This document shows positions 37,497 to 47,081 of a stretch of DNA of 64,000 nucleotides, piece by piece. Source of the DNA: Synergistaceae bacterium (GTDB lineage: Bacteria > Synergistota > Synergistia > Synergistales > Aminobacteriaceae). The notes beneath the pieces were generated by a model. The model made no database searches. It was given only the letters and a program-made list of their open reading frames with translations, and was not told the DNA's origin. Location: positions 1-64,000 of the forward strand of contig JAFRAH010000034.1 of assembly GCA_017405525.1 (NCBI GenBank), in the 5' to 3' direction. Position 1 is the first letter of the stretch. Every line of letters starts with the position of its first letter. The position numbers and the translations under genes are program-made.

Positions 37497-38438
37497 ATGA
37501 AACGCATCAAATTCTTACTCACTGCGTCAATTCTTGTGCTCGTTCTTTCTGGCTCATCATTAGCGGCATCAACAGTATTCTTCACGAAAGACATATCACC
37601 CGCCGGCATCATGGCCATCTACAACAAGCTCGGACGTGAGGCAACGGGTAAAGTAGCCGTGAAGCTCAGTACAGGAGAAGCCGGGAACACTCACTACCTT
37701 TCACCCGACCTCATCAGGGAGCTCGTCCAGAGGGTCAACGGTACTATAGTCGAGTGCAACACTGCCTACGGTGGTTCACGCGCAGAGACGGCCATGCACA
37801 GGCAGGTCATCGAGGATCACGGGTTCAACACAATAGCTAGCGTCGACATCATGGACGAGGAAGGCGAGGTCTCACTGCCCGTAACAGGAAACGGCATCAA
37901 GCACCTCACACAGGACGTAGTAGGCTCACACTTCAGGAACTATGACTTCTTCCTCGTGCTCTCACACTTCAAGGGCCACGCAATGGGAGGTTTCGGCGGA
38001 GCTCTGAAGAATATTTCCATCGGTATAGCCTCATCACGCGGCAAAAAGATAATCCACACAGCAGGCACGAAAGATTCCGGCTCAATCTGGTATGACGATC
38101 AGGACGCATTCCTTGAGTCAATGGCTGAAGCGGCAAAGGCAGTATCCGACAGCCTCGGCAATGGAGAGCGCATGATGTTCATCAGCGTCATGAACCACCT
38201 CAGCATAGACTGTGATTGCGACGGAAACCCCCACGCCCCTGACATGCACGACATAGGAATACTTGGCTCACTTGACCCCGTAGCACTGGATCAGGCTTGC
38301 GTTGATTTGGTCTACAAGGCTCCCGATGGCCAGTCCCTCATCAACAGGATGGAGTCAAAGCACGGAATACATACCGTTGAGCACGCGGAGACTATAGGGC
38401 TCGGCTCAAGAGCATACGAACTTGTGAGCATTGACTAG
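37497..38438 (+). CDS. Exported DUF362-family protein
   Basis: 313 residues. Signal peptide (to about SLAA) followed by a DUF362 domain: VAVKLSTGEAGNTHYLSPDLIREL, the central SHFKGHAMGGFGGALKNISIG motif and a C-terminal GILGSLDPVALDQACVDL. Most DUF362 proteins are cytoplasmic and carry ferredoxin-like Fe-S domains; this one has neither a ferredoxin module nor cytoplasmic location. A short cluster DCDCDGNPHAPDMHDIG may bind a metal. AGGAGG precedes the ATG. It overlaps the following ArsP-like permease gene by eight bases, so the two are a unit. The reaction is unknown. Confidence 0.75.
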   Translation: MKRIKFLLTASILVLVLSGSSLAASTVFFTKDISPAGIMAIYNKLGREATGKVAVKLSTGEAGNTHYLSPDLIRELVQRVNGTIVECNTAYGGSRAETAMHRQVIEDHGFNTIASVDIMDEEGEVSLPVTGNGIKHLTQDVVGSHFRNYDFFLVLSHFKGHAMGGFGGALKNISIGIASSRGKKIIHTAGTKDSGSIWYDDQDAFLESMAEAAKAVSDSLGNGERMMFISVMNHLSIDCDCDGNPHAPDMHDIGILGSLDPVALDQACVDLVYKAPDGQSLINRMESKHGIHTVEHAETIGLGSRAYELVSID

Positions 38439-39342
38439 CATTATCCGCAGAGAGTTCATATATCTCTGGTACTACTTCACCGTACAGCTTGAGCAGATTT
38501 ATTCTTACTGGCTCTGGGGAATGGCTATAGGCTCGTTCGTCTCGGTCTTCGGGAAGGACAAGATACACGGGCTCTTCTCCTCCCTCAGCAATAAGCGCAT
38601 AAGCATCTTCGGGATTGTTCCGGCGTGCATTCTGGGCATTCTTTCCCCCCTGTGCATGTACGGGACAATCCCCATTGCCGCATCATTCAGCCAAAAGGGA
38701 ATGCGTGAGGACTGGCTGGCCTCGTTCATGATGGCCTCAATCCTCCTTAACCCTCAGCTTGTCATCTACAGCATGGCACTGGGGAACGTTGCCGTAACTG
38801 TCAGGATAGTATCATGCTTCTTCTGCGGAATTTTTGCCGGCCTTGCGGTGAACTTCTACGGGAAATTCACAGGCGGGCGGAAATTCTTCACGTTCTCCGG
38901 GTTCTACGAGGCATCAAGCCGCGACACTGACCCCAACATCATCATGCGGTACGTCAAGAACTTCGGGCGCAACGTCCGGGCAACAGGTCCGTACTTCCTT
39001 GCGGGAATATTCCTCTCTGCCCTGTTCATGCGCTATGTTCCTGCTGAATCGTTCGCGAGATTGTTCGGCCGTCGCAACGGCTTCGGTGTCCTCATGGCCG
39101 CAACTGTGGGAGTGCCGCTTTATGCCTGCGGAGGAGGGACGATACCGCTGCTTCAGATGTGGCTTGCTGACGGTATGAGCATGGCCTCAGCTTCGGCGTT
39201 CATGATTACGGGCCCGGCAACAAAGATAACCAACCTGGGGGCACTCAAAATCGTACTAGGCTCGTGGAAATTCGCAGGGTATATCGCTTTCGTCATACTC
39301 TACTCACTCATTAACGGCCTCATAGTTGACCTCATGGTGTAA
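38431..39342 (+). CDS. ArsP/DUF318-type predicted permease
   Basis: 303 residues with about eight membrane segments. Duplicated family motifs are present: GIVPACILGILSPLCMYGTIPIA in the first half and VGVPLYACGGGTIPLLQ in the second, each with a conserved Cys. Related ArsP proteins export organoarsenicals, but most family members have unknown cargo. The start is TTG 38431, overlapping the DUF362 gene stop. The exported DUF362 partner suggests a metal or metabolite transported across the inner membrane; the cargo is not deducible. Confidence 0.75.
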   Translation: MTSIIRREFIYLWYYFTVQLEQIYSYWLWGMAIGSFVSVFGKDKIHGLFSSLSNKRISIFGIVPACILGILSPLCMYGTIPIAASFSQKGMREDWLASFMMASILLNPQLVIYSMALGNVAVTVRIVSCFFCGIFAGLAVNFYGKFTGGRKFFTFSGFYEASSRDTDPNIIMRYVKNFGRNVRATGPYFLAGIFLSALFMRYVPAESFARLFGRRNGFGVLMAATVGVPLYACGGGTIPLLQMWLADGMSMASASAFMITGPATKITNLGALKIVLGSWKFAGYIAFVILYSLINGLIVDLMV

Positions 39343-39390
39343 AAAAATTCCCGGCCTCTCGAAACTTCAAGACCGGGATAAAATTTTTCT
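39341..39390. terminator. Bidirectional terminator between convergent genes
   Basis: TCCCGG at 39349-39354 and CCGGGA at 39373-39378, flanked by A7 on the left and ATTTTT on the right, so it can serve both the permease gene and the opposing 1026-residue gene. Confidence 0.7.
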
Positions 39391-39395
39391 TGGCA

Positions 39396-42300
39396 CTATG
39401 CTTTTCTTCCCAGGCATCCGGCAATCTCAATACATATAGCCTTGACCTGTTCAATGTCCTCATTCTTGATATATTCAGGGTGGGCATGGAACACTGGATC
39501 TCTTACCCACTGCAATTTAGCGAACCTCTCCTTCCAGTAAGTGGCATAAGGCTTTCCCCCGAAATATTCCCCAAAGCATTCGTTCCAGTACTGCCTCATC
39601 ACAGCACCAAGTACATGAATCGGCAAAACGTCAAGCAACCCTGCATCAGGGTCATACTTTCTCCGTGTCTTTGCCAGTGAGCCAGCATACTCATCAGAGC
39701 CCAATATTGGGTTAGCCTTCCTCAAAGCGTCATCAAGAGTTTCCGGCGTGGCCTTAAGTATTCTGGTCAGCTCCTTCTTCATGAGCCTCACTATGGATTT
39801 CTGAATGCTGAGTATTCTCAGGAACTCCGGCGACAATTTCACCTCAGCATCCTGAATCAGTGAGTCCCTTCTGTTTCCGTAGCCTTCAAGTGCCTTCTTG
39901 AACGACGATATTATTTCAGCGTCCGCATTTTCATGGGAGTAGACGCTCTCATCAAGTCCCAGTTTAGCGAGAAGGCTCCCGGAATATTCGAGGCTGTGCA
40001 GAAGTGCCTTAAGTGTCGGGGCAATAAGCTCACTCCCTGTAACGTAGGCCAGAGTAAGGAGACCCTCAAAGAATTTCCCGAAGTCATTGCACTCAAGGAG
40101 GCTCAACCCTGAAAGTGATATGCTTGGGGCTGTCCATTTCCCTGAGATGCTCTGAAACCGCAAGCCGTTCACGAAATAGGAATAGATGTAAATCCTAAGC
40201 CATACGTTGTTTTCGTCGATACGCCGGGCTTCCTGTATCTCGTCGGCAAGTTTAAGGAGGCAGTAACGCCGGGCAGTGTCGTAATTCGCCTCAGTCCTTG
40301 CCGCGCCGTCAAGCTGGGAATATATCAGGTACTCCAGCCCCTTGTAGGCCATGATCCTGATGTTGTCCTCTTCAGTTGCAGGGTAGAGCTTCTTGTCTGT
40401 ATCGTCAGCAAGCATGAAGAAACTGAAGACGTACCTCGCCATCACAAAGCACCTTTCAGCACGTTCGGAATTGGTCAGGTTAGTGTCGTCATTGTTGAAC
40501 CGGCTGACCATTGAGAGATAGTTAGCCCTGACTTCCCGGTAATGTCCCTTGCTGTAGTATGTATCAGTGAGGTATCTCGTGCTGAACTTCGCGGGGTTGA
40601 CGCTCCTGATTCTGTCCTGAAGGAATTTCGGGAGCTCGCTGAATGTACCGACAGTTCCGGGCTTCCTTGATGGTACGTCCTCCGTATGGTTTGCCGGGGC
40701 GGACTTCATGCCTCTGGTCTCAGGCGTGTACGTGTCGAGCGGGACATATCCCCGTGAAATCAGCTCCTCAACCTCCGGTGTGGTCTCTTCTTCGGGCTCA
40801 GGTTCAGGCTGTGATTCGGGCTCTTCATCCGGCGGAAGGAGACCTAATCTTTCGCGTGCCTTCTCCACGAGGCCGGATTCCTCCCATGCCTTCACTTTGT
40901 CGTCAGGGAACGGGACTGCCGACTCTATGTTCTGTATCTGCACCTTCCCGTTGTCGTTGATGCTCCGGGTAAATCTCACAGGGTGGCCTTCAGGGGACGG
41001 CTCTACCTCAAGGAACACAGAAAGGAGCGGGTCAGTGATGTTATTCTCGTTGAAGGTGTAAAGTTTCTTGTCCTTCGCTATGACTTTCCCGAACGGCGGC
41101 TCATTGTAGCGCATGAAGAAATCTATTTCCCCCTCTTCTGAGAGTGCCGCCATCATGTCAACAGAAAGTGCCTTCACTGATTCGTCATTGTCCTTCTCCA
41201 TTACGGCAAAGGCAGCAGGGCCCTCTACATTGTTTCCGAGCTTGAAGGTTACCCGTATCATCGGCTTCATCTTTTTCCCGGTGAGGAGCTTGCGGCGCAA
41301 TGCCCTGTCCTCTATCTGGTTGAGGTGGACGAAAACAGAGCCTTCAGAGCGCAAGGGGACGTTGTAGCGTTTCAGGCCGGGACACTTGATGAACCCGTAG
41401 AGCTTGTCCCTGTTGGGGTTGAAGTACTCAAATTCCCCCTCGAACCTTTGGGTGCTCCAGTCAACACGAGGGAACGCCGCTAATTCTTCCTGCTTGGGGA
41501 TGTCCGACTTCTCCGAGAGACTCAGAGCGTCATCAACTATCTTCATGTCCGAGGGCTGGGACTCAAGCCATGATCTTAGAGCGTCAATATTGGCCTGAGT
41601 GAAGAGCAGCGATTTTTCCGGCCATGATGAAAATCCGAGCATCTTCCAGCTTATGGCACTTGCACACCTGAAGCAGAGCTCCCGGTAATCATCCGGCATC
41701 TCTTCGTTCATTACGGCGTTCGAGACAACCCACCTCAAGAGTGCGCTGACCTGTGGGGGCTCAAGTTTCAGGAGGACGGCGAAATTCCGGGGGCTCAAAG
41801 GCTCGCTGACTATCAGGCAGGCGGCGGCTAACATTCTTGATGCTGCACTGGTCGCGGCAGTGAAGGCTGCCCTGAAATCGTGAATGTTCATGTAGATTTT
41901 GACGCTCCTGGCATTCTCGCCCATGAGGTAAAGCACAAAACCATAAATCTCCGAGGCTGGTATGCTGGTCTGTCGGCTCCTCCATAAGTTTTTTGCCTCG
42001 TCCAGTATCTGCCTCATCCTCATGGAATACGGCCTGTCCTCGTGAACTCGCACTGCATAGCTGTATTTCGTCAGTATGCTCTCTATGGAGTTCTGTACCT
42101 TGTTCTGCCGGTCTGTCCTGAATTTCCGTACATAGTCGGTGTTAAGTGTGTATGTCTGCAATTTTGCCTCTAGGTCATCATAGCATTCATCAAGTCCCTC
42201 AAGAAACGTTATAGCTGGTGCTGAAGGTTTGATGACATGGGGAGCTATAGGTGCAGGTGAAAATGAAGGGGTTTTTTCCCAGGAAGGCGACGAGTTACCT

Positions 42301-42476
42301 AACGGGCTTATTCCCCAGATCATAGGGTAGACAAAGAGGGCTTCTCCTGAATCGCTGCCTAAAGCAATAAGTTCATCCTCACACCTGAGAAGAACGCCGG
42401 AGGTTTTATGTCCGTCCGGCATTAACATAATCTCGACGTTGCGGCCAAGATACTGTTCAATATTTTTTCGTTCCAA
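39396..42476 (-). CDS. Large protein with Sm-like, cold-shock-like and HEPN (R-x4-H) regions
   Basis: 1026 residues; I recognise regions but no named family. Residues 1-57 (LGRNVEIMLMPDGHKTSGVLL, DELIALG) look like an Sm-like fold. Residues ~344-390 resemble a cold-shock domain (FEGEFEYFNPNRDKLYGFIK, EGSVFVHLNQI), and ~452-535 may be a second OB-fold (PPFGKVIA, LYTFNENNI). An acidic linker (~555-585) separates a helical C-terminal half. The last ~70 residues contain a HEPN-type Arg992-x4-His997 (RDPVFH), the active-site pattern of HEPN ribonucleases. The likely start is TTG 42476 behind AAGGAG. It begins 23 bases after purL on the same strand. RNA binding or cleavage is inferred, not shown. 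Confidence 0.65.
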   Translation of the reverse strand: MERKNIEQYLGRNVEIMLMPDGHKTSGVLLRCEDELIALGSDSGEALFVYPMIWGISPLGNSSPSWEKTPSFSPAPIAPHVIKPSAPAITFLEGLDECYDDLEAKLQTYTLNTDYVRKFRTDRQNKVQNSIESILTKYSYAVRVHEDRPYSMRMRQILDEAKNLWRSRQTSIPASEIYGFVLYLMGENARSVKIYMNIHDFRAAFTAATSAASRMLAAACLIVSEPLSPRNFAVLLKLEPPQVSALLRWVVSNAVMNEEMPDDYRELCFRCASAISWKMLGFSSWPEKSLLFTQANIDALRSWLESQPSDMKIVDDALSLSEKSDIPKQEELAAFPRVDWSTQRFEGEFEYFNPNRDKLYGFIKCPGLKRYNVPLRSEGSVFVHLNQIEDRALRRKLLTGKKMKPMIRVTFKLGNNVEGPAAFAVMEKDNDESVKALSVDMMAALSEEGEIDFFMRYNEPPFGKVIAKDKKLYTFNENNITDPLLSVFLEVEPSPEGHPVRFTRSINDNGKVQIQNIESAVPFPDDKVKAWEESGLVEKARERLGLLPPDEEPESQPEPEPEEETTPEVEELISRGYVPLDTYTPETRGMKSAPANHTEDVPSRKPGTVGTFSELPKFLQDRIRSVNPAKFSTRYLTDTYYSKGHYREVRANYLSMVSRFNNDDTNLTNSERAERCFVMARYVFSFFMLADDTDKKLYPATEEDNIRIMAYKGLEYLIYSQLDGAARTEANYDTARRYCLLKLADEIQEARRIDENNVWLRIYIYSYFVNGLRFQSISGKWTAPSISLSGLSLLECNDFGKFFEGLLTLAYVTGSELIAPTLKALLHSLEYSGSLLAKLGLDESVYSHENADAEIISSFKKALEGYGNRRDSLIQDAEVKLSPEFLRILSIQKSIVRLMKKELTRILKATPETLDDALRKANPILGSDEYAGSLAKTRRKYDPDAGLLDVLPIHVLGAVMRQYWNECFGEYFGGKPYATYWKERFAKLQWVRDPVFHAHPEYIKNEDIEQVKAICIEIAGCLGRKA

Positions 42477-42499
42477 TGTGAATAAACAACTCCTTGTGA

Positions 42500-45400
42500 T
42501 TAAGATTTGGCGAAATAATAACAGGCAGCCTCAAAAAATTTCATGCTGTAATTTCCCGGAACGTTCCTGTAAAGATTACTCCCGTTGCGCTCAACATGTC
42601 CCATTCTGCCGATTATCCTTCCGTCAGGGGATGTCAGGCACTCAACCGCATAGCATGATCCTGAAGGGTTGTCGCATGTCCTCATTGACGGACTGCCCTC
42701 GATGTCGCAATACTGCCCGGCAATCTGGCCGTTCCCCATGAGGCGCGCAAATTCCTCCTCACTGCACAAGAACCTTCCTTCACCGTGAGAGATTGGGATT
42801 GAGTAGACTTCCCCCGGCTGTGTGAACTTCATCCATGGTGAATTGTTCGTGATTACCCGCGAGCGTATTATCCGGGACTGGTGGCGGCCTATTCGGTTGA
42901 AGGTCAGCGTTGAGGTGAGCTCTTCGGGGTTCATGATGCGGCCATGCGGGAGCAGCCCGGTCTTCACGAGTGCCTGAAATCCGTTGCAGATGCCACAGGC
43001 TAGACCAGCCCGCTCATCTATGAGGCGTTCGAGTGCTGAGCGTACTTCGGGACTTCGGAGGAATATTGCGATGAATTTTCCCGAACCGTCAGGCTCATCA
43101 CCGCTTGAGAACCCGCCCGGTATCACTAAGGCCTGTGAGTCATCAAGCAGGCGTGCGAACTCTGAGGCTGATTCCTTCATGAGCTCAGGGGTCAATGTCC
43201 TCACAACGAAGATTTCAGCTTTTCCCCCGGCGTTGTTGATGGCTTTTGCGGTCTCGTACTCACAGTTCGTGCCGTTGAAGACAGGTATCAGGAATTTCGG
43301 CGTGGCTATAGGGCTGTGAGTGTAGGAGGCTCTCGGCAGATCATGGCCGGGCTTGATGTCGGGAATGTCTTGGTCTTCCTGCGTATCAGTCGGGAATATC
43401 GCGGACAACGGAGCATCATAGAGCTTCCCGGCGTCTGACAGCTTGACGGTCTCAGTGCCTGCGAGGATTTCGGGGGCACTAATCACGCGGCCAAGCTCCG
43501 GGTAATCCACTGGCTCATCATCAGCGAGCTCAACGATGAATTTTCCCCTTCGTGTGTCGTGAGTGAGGTTATCCGTGAACTCAAAGCCTAGATTGTTCCC
43601 GATGCACATCCTGAAAATTTCTGAGGGAATGCCGCCGTTCGAGACAAGAGAGCATGAGAGTATCCTGCCCTTGCTGTTCATGTCCTGAATGTCGGCAAAA
43701 ATCTTCAGCATTGATGACTTTACCGGGAGCCCTCTTGCGTCATATTCGGGTTCAAGAAGGATTACGCGCGAGCCTAGACGCTTGAACTCCGGGGAAATCA
43801 CGCCCTTAACGTCAGCAACCGAGACGGCAAACGCAATCAGTGTAGATGGAACGTCCAGATTAACGCCGTCAACCCCGGCAAATGTCCCGCTCATTGAGTC
43901 CTTGCCACCGACTGCCGCAACCCCGTAATCAGTTTGAGCCTTCAACGCTCCAAGTAATGCCCCGAATGGCAGCCCCCAGCGTTCCGGGTCATGCTCAGGC
44001 TTCCCGAAGTACTCCTGAAGTGTCAGCCAGCAATGAGAGAGACAGCCACCTGATGCCACGATCCTGCAGAGTGCCTCAAGGACCGCAAGATATGCCCCGT
44101 CAAATGATGAACGCTCCGAGAGGTACGGGTCAAATCCGTATGACATGAGCGAGCAAGTGTCAGTGTTGCCCTCGATGCCGACCGGGATTTTTGCACACAT
44201 TGCCTGAGACGGTGTCCTCTGGAATTTTCCCCCGAACGGCATTAACACCGTATGAGCCCCGACAGTCGAGTCGAAACGTTCAGAGAGCCCCTGCCCTGAA
44301 CAAAGGTTCAAGTCTGCGAGACAGTCCGGGAATTTTGCGGGTGAGTAATCCTGTGGCACTGAGGCGTTCACCTTCACGTTGATGTGCCTTGATGCCCCGT
44401 TTGTGTCGATGAATGACCGGGATAAATTCACGATTTCTTTTCCCCGCCAGGTCATGCGCATTCTACCGCTGTCATTCACACGGGCAATCACTGTAGCCTC
44501 TACGTCCTCAGAGAGAGCAAGAGCCTTCACACGTTCAGCATCCCCTGAGCTCACGACAACGGCCATTCGTTCCTGAGACTCACTGACGGCAATTTCCGTC
44601 CCGTCAAGCCCGGCATACTTCAGCGGCACAGCGTCAAGGTCAATGTCGAGTCCTTCAGCGAGTTCACCGACTGCCACACTGACACCACCGGCCCCGAAAT
44701 CATTGCAGCGTTTCACGAGGCGTGTGAACTCAGGGTTGCGGAAGAGACGTTGAAGTTTCCGTTCTTCTGGAGCGTTGCCCTTCTGGACTTCTGCCCCGCA
44801 TGTCTCGATTGAGCTTGCTGTGTGTGAGACTGATGAGCCCGTAGCCCCGCCAATGCCGTCCCTGCCTGTTCGTCCTCCGAGTAAAAGCACGACATCTCCC
44901 GGTTCAGGACGTTCACGCTTCACGTTACCCTCACGAACTGCCGCAATCACTGCCCCGACTTCGAGACGCTTGGCCCTGTAGCCCTCGTGATAGAACTCAC
45001 GCACTAAGCCGGTCGGTAGTCCTATCTGGTTGCCGTATGAGCTGTAGCCTTGAGCCGCCTTCGTGATGATTGAACGTTGAGGGAGCTTGCCAGGTATTGT
45101 GGGACTGAACGGGTCAGCCGCCCCGGTTATTCGCATGGCCTGGTAGACGTAGGCACGTCCTGAGAGCGGATCTCTTATTGCCCCGCCGATGCATGTTGCC
45201 GCCCCTCCGAACGGCTCAATCTCCGTAGGGTGGTTGTGGGTCTCGTTCTTGAAGAGGAGCAGCCAGTTCTCACCGTCAACGTCAATTCTCACTGTGCAGG
45301 CGTTGTTCTCCTCAGAGATAACGAGGTCTTTGGGCTTGAGGTACTTTGCTCCGATTGTGGCAATGTCCATTAACGTTATTGGCCGTGTCTTAGGATAGCC

Positions 45401-46123
45401 GAGCTCCTTACGCATTGCCAGGTACTCAGCGAATGCCTCCCTCACTGCGTCATCATGAATCTCCACGCCGTCAATGTGTGTCGTGAATGTTGTGTGCCTG
45501 CAGTGGTCAGACCAGTAAGTGTCGAGCACCTTGATTTCTGTCTGGGTTGCCTTCCTTCCTTCAGCCTCGAAGAATTTTCGGACGCACTCCAAATCTTCAC
45601 GGCTCATTGCCAGCCCCTTAACGCCCATAACGTCATCAAGAGCTTTAACGTCATCAGGCCGGGAATAATTCATGTCCAGCGATGAATATTCTTCAAGCTG
45701 TGCCTCCCGTGCCTCTACCGGGTTGATGAGATGCCTCCTTAATGCCCCGGTGTCCTGAATGCTCCCGTAGAACAGGTAGACGCTCGCAGTCCTAACCACC
45801 GGGCGGAAACCAAGCAATAACCCCGCGCATTGCTGTGCTGAGTCTGCCCTCTGGTCGTATTGTCCGGGAAGGTACTCAACCGCAAGGGTATAGTCCGCGT
45901 CGTCAGGCAGTGAGGCTAGTACGTTGTCGGTGAATGGCTCGGAGAATATCGAGTCCCTGCAGGTAGCCATCTGTTCATCATCGAGGCCCTGAATGTCGTA
46001 GCGTCTGAGGATTCGTACGGCCTTGAGGGTTTCGCAGCCCTTTATGCTCTTCAGCTCGGCAAGAAGAGATGATGCTTCGGGATTGTTGGTGTCTTTTCGT
46101 TCGGTGTAAATTCTGTGAACCAA
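42500..46123 (-). CDS. purL: Phosphoribosylformylglycinamidine synthase, single-chain
   Basis: 1207 residues. It converts FGAR, ATP and glutamine to FGAM in purine synthesis. Order: N-terminal PurS-like region, FGAM synthase core (SDHCRHTTF, NNHP-type NETHNHPTEIEPFGGAAT, GAGGVSVAVGELAEG) and a C-terminal glutaminase with the nucleophile in ACGICNGFQ and a catalytic His in SHGEGRF. PurS, PurL and PurQ functions are thus fused, as in the clostridial-type single-chain enzymes. The start is TTG 46123, with GGAGG 9 bases upstream. The 1026-residue RNA-related gene follows in the same operon. Confidence 0.93.
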   Translation of the reverse strand: MVHRIYTERKDTNNPEASSLLAELKSIKGCETLKAVRILRRYDIQGLDDEQMATCRDSIFSEPFTDNVLASLPDDADYTLAVEYLPGQYDQRADSAQQCAGLLLGFRPVVRTASVYLFYGSIQDTGALRRHLINPVEAREAQLEEYSSLDMNYSRPDDVKALDDVMGVKGLAMSREDLECVRKFFEAEGRKATQTEIKVLDTYWSDHCRHTTFTTHIDGVEIHDDAVREAFAEYLAMRKELGYPKTRPITLMDIATIGAKYLKPKDLVISEENNACTVRIDVDGENWLLLFKNETHNHPTEIEPFGGAATCIGGAIRDPLSGRAYVYQAMRITGAADPFSPTIPGKLPQRSIITKAAQGYSSYGNQIGLPTGLVREFYHEGYRAKRLEVGAVIAAVREGNVKRERPEPGDVVLLLGGRTGRDGIGGATGSSVSHTASSIETCGAEVQKGNAPEERKLQRLFRNPEFTRLVKRCNDFGAGGVSVAVGELAEGLDIDLDAVPLKYAGLDGTEIAVSESQERMAVVVSSGDAERVKALALSEDVEATVIARVNDSGRMRMTWRGKEIVNLSRSFIDTNGASRHINVKVNASVPQDYSPAKFPDCLADLNLCSGQGLSERFDSTVGAHTVLMPFGGKFQRTPSQAMCAKIPVGIEGNTDTCSLMSYGFDPYLSERSSFDGAYLAVLEALCRIVASGGCLSHCWLTLQEYFGKPEHDPERWGLPFGALLGALKAQTDYGVAAVGGKDSMSGTFAGVDGVNLDVPSTLIAFAVSVADVKGVISPEFKRLGSRVILLEPEYDARGLPVKSSMLKIFADIQDMNSKGRILSCSLVSNGGIPSEIFRMCIGNNLGFEFTDNLTHDTRRGKFIVELADDEPVDYPELGRVISAPEILAGTETVKLSDAGKLYDAPLSAIFPTDTQEDQDIPDIKPGHDLPRASYTHSPIATPKFLIPVFNGTNCEYETAKAINNAGGKAEIFVVRTLTPELMKESASEFARLLDDSQALVIPGGFSSGDEPDGSGKFIAIFLRSPEVRSALERLIDERAGLACGICNGFQALVKTGLLPHGRIMNPEELTSTLTFNRIGRHQSRIIRSRVITNNSPWMKFTQPGEVYSIPISHGEGRFLCSEEEFARLMGNGQIAGQYCDIEGSPSMRTCDNPSGSCYAVECLTSPDGRIIGRMGHVERNGSNLYRNVPGNYSMKFFEAACYYFAKS

Positions 46124-46171
46124 GCTGTAAAACCTCCATAGTGAATTTTGGCACTAAGTTTAACATGCAGG

Positions 46172-46201
46172 TATATAGTCTTGATGTTCAGTCAGTGTGA
46201 A
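46172..46201 (-). promoter_or_regulatory. Probable promoter of purL
   Basis: Minus strand: TTCACA, 18-bp spacer, TATATA, about 45 bases upstream of the TTG start. Confidence 0.5.
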
Positions 46202-46295
46202 ATATTATCGTGGTGTTTCTGGAACGGGAGGCTTGGGATTTTTTGGGGGGGCTTGTGCTAAGATTGGCGGCAAATTTTCAGGAAGGTGATTGAAA

Positions 46296-47081
46296 ATGTC
46301 AATACATGTAAATTTTTCGGTACGTTCAGAAATTGGACACGTCAGGGAAAACAATGAGGATAATTTTTTCTGCAACGGTATCTTCATGTCCCCTTCAGAA
46401 CGAGAAAAGCCCTTCTTCATGAACGGCACTGCTGAAGTTCCTTGTGTCTTTGCAGTTTTTGACGGAATGGGCGGCCATGACTTGGGAGAACTTGCCTCAC
46501 TCACTGCGGCGGAAACTCTCTCGGAACATTTCGGGTCAGTCCTTAAAGGCTCACATGAAGAAATTGACAGCTATGTGATTGACGCGAACAGGAGGCTCCG
46601 GGAAATCATGAGGGCCAATAACATAATGACAGGTACAACCCTCGCGATGGTTGTTGCCGGGGAAAACTACTTCACTGCCTACAACATAGGGGACTCAAGA
46701 ATCTACAAGGTGAATAACGGTTTTCTTGTCCGTGTGAGTGAGGATCATACAGTCGAGGAGGAAATGATACTTTCCGGGCAGCTCAGCCCAAAGCGTGAAG
46801 GTACTACTATGTTTGCCCATCAGCTCACTAGGTTTCTCGGCATGGGTGAGAGCTATGGAGTTCCTGAACCTGACATCTACGCACTCAATGACTACGAGGA
46901 AAACAGAAGAGCCGTAATATGTTCGGACGGTCTCAGCGGAATGCTCCGGCATAAAGAAATGTCGGACATCATGAAGAAAGCCGGAACTGTCTCCGAAGCC
47001 GTGAATGCCCTTGTTGATGCCGCGCTCGAAAAAGGCGGGAATGACAACGTTACCTGTATAGTCATGGAGTTCGTGAAATGA
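46296..47081 (+). CDS. PP2C-family serine/threonine protein phosphatase
   Basis: About 261 residues. Metal-binding motifs of bacterial PP2C enzymes are complete: RENNEDNFF, FDGMGGHDLGELAS, GDSRIYK, SDGLSGM and GGNDNVTCIV. It dephosphorylates Ser/Thr residues in a Mn-dependent manner; no partner kinase is present in the window. ATG 46296 is chosen, with AAGGTG 7 bases upstream; an in-frame TTG lies two codons earlier. It overlaps the following glycosyltransferase gene by four bases (ATGA), an unusual partner. Confidence 0.9.
   Translation: MSIHVNFSVRSEIGHVRENNEDNFFCNGIFMSPSEREKPFFMNGTAEVPCVFAVFDGMGGHDLGELASLTAAETLSEHFGSVLKGSHEEIDSYVIDANRRLREIMRANNIMTGTTLAMVVAGENYFTAYNIGDSRIYKVNNGFLVRVSEDHTVEEEMILSGQLSPKREGTTMFAHQLTRFLGMGESYGVPEPDIYALNDYEENRRAVICSDGLSGMLRHKEMSDIMKKAGTVSEAVNALVDAALEKGGNDNVTCIVMEFVK

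Noticed and set aside
46205-46504. 99-codon minus-strand frame overlapping the PP2C start
   Set aside because: PP2C metal motifs fix the real frame; the other frame would occupy the purL promoter region.
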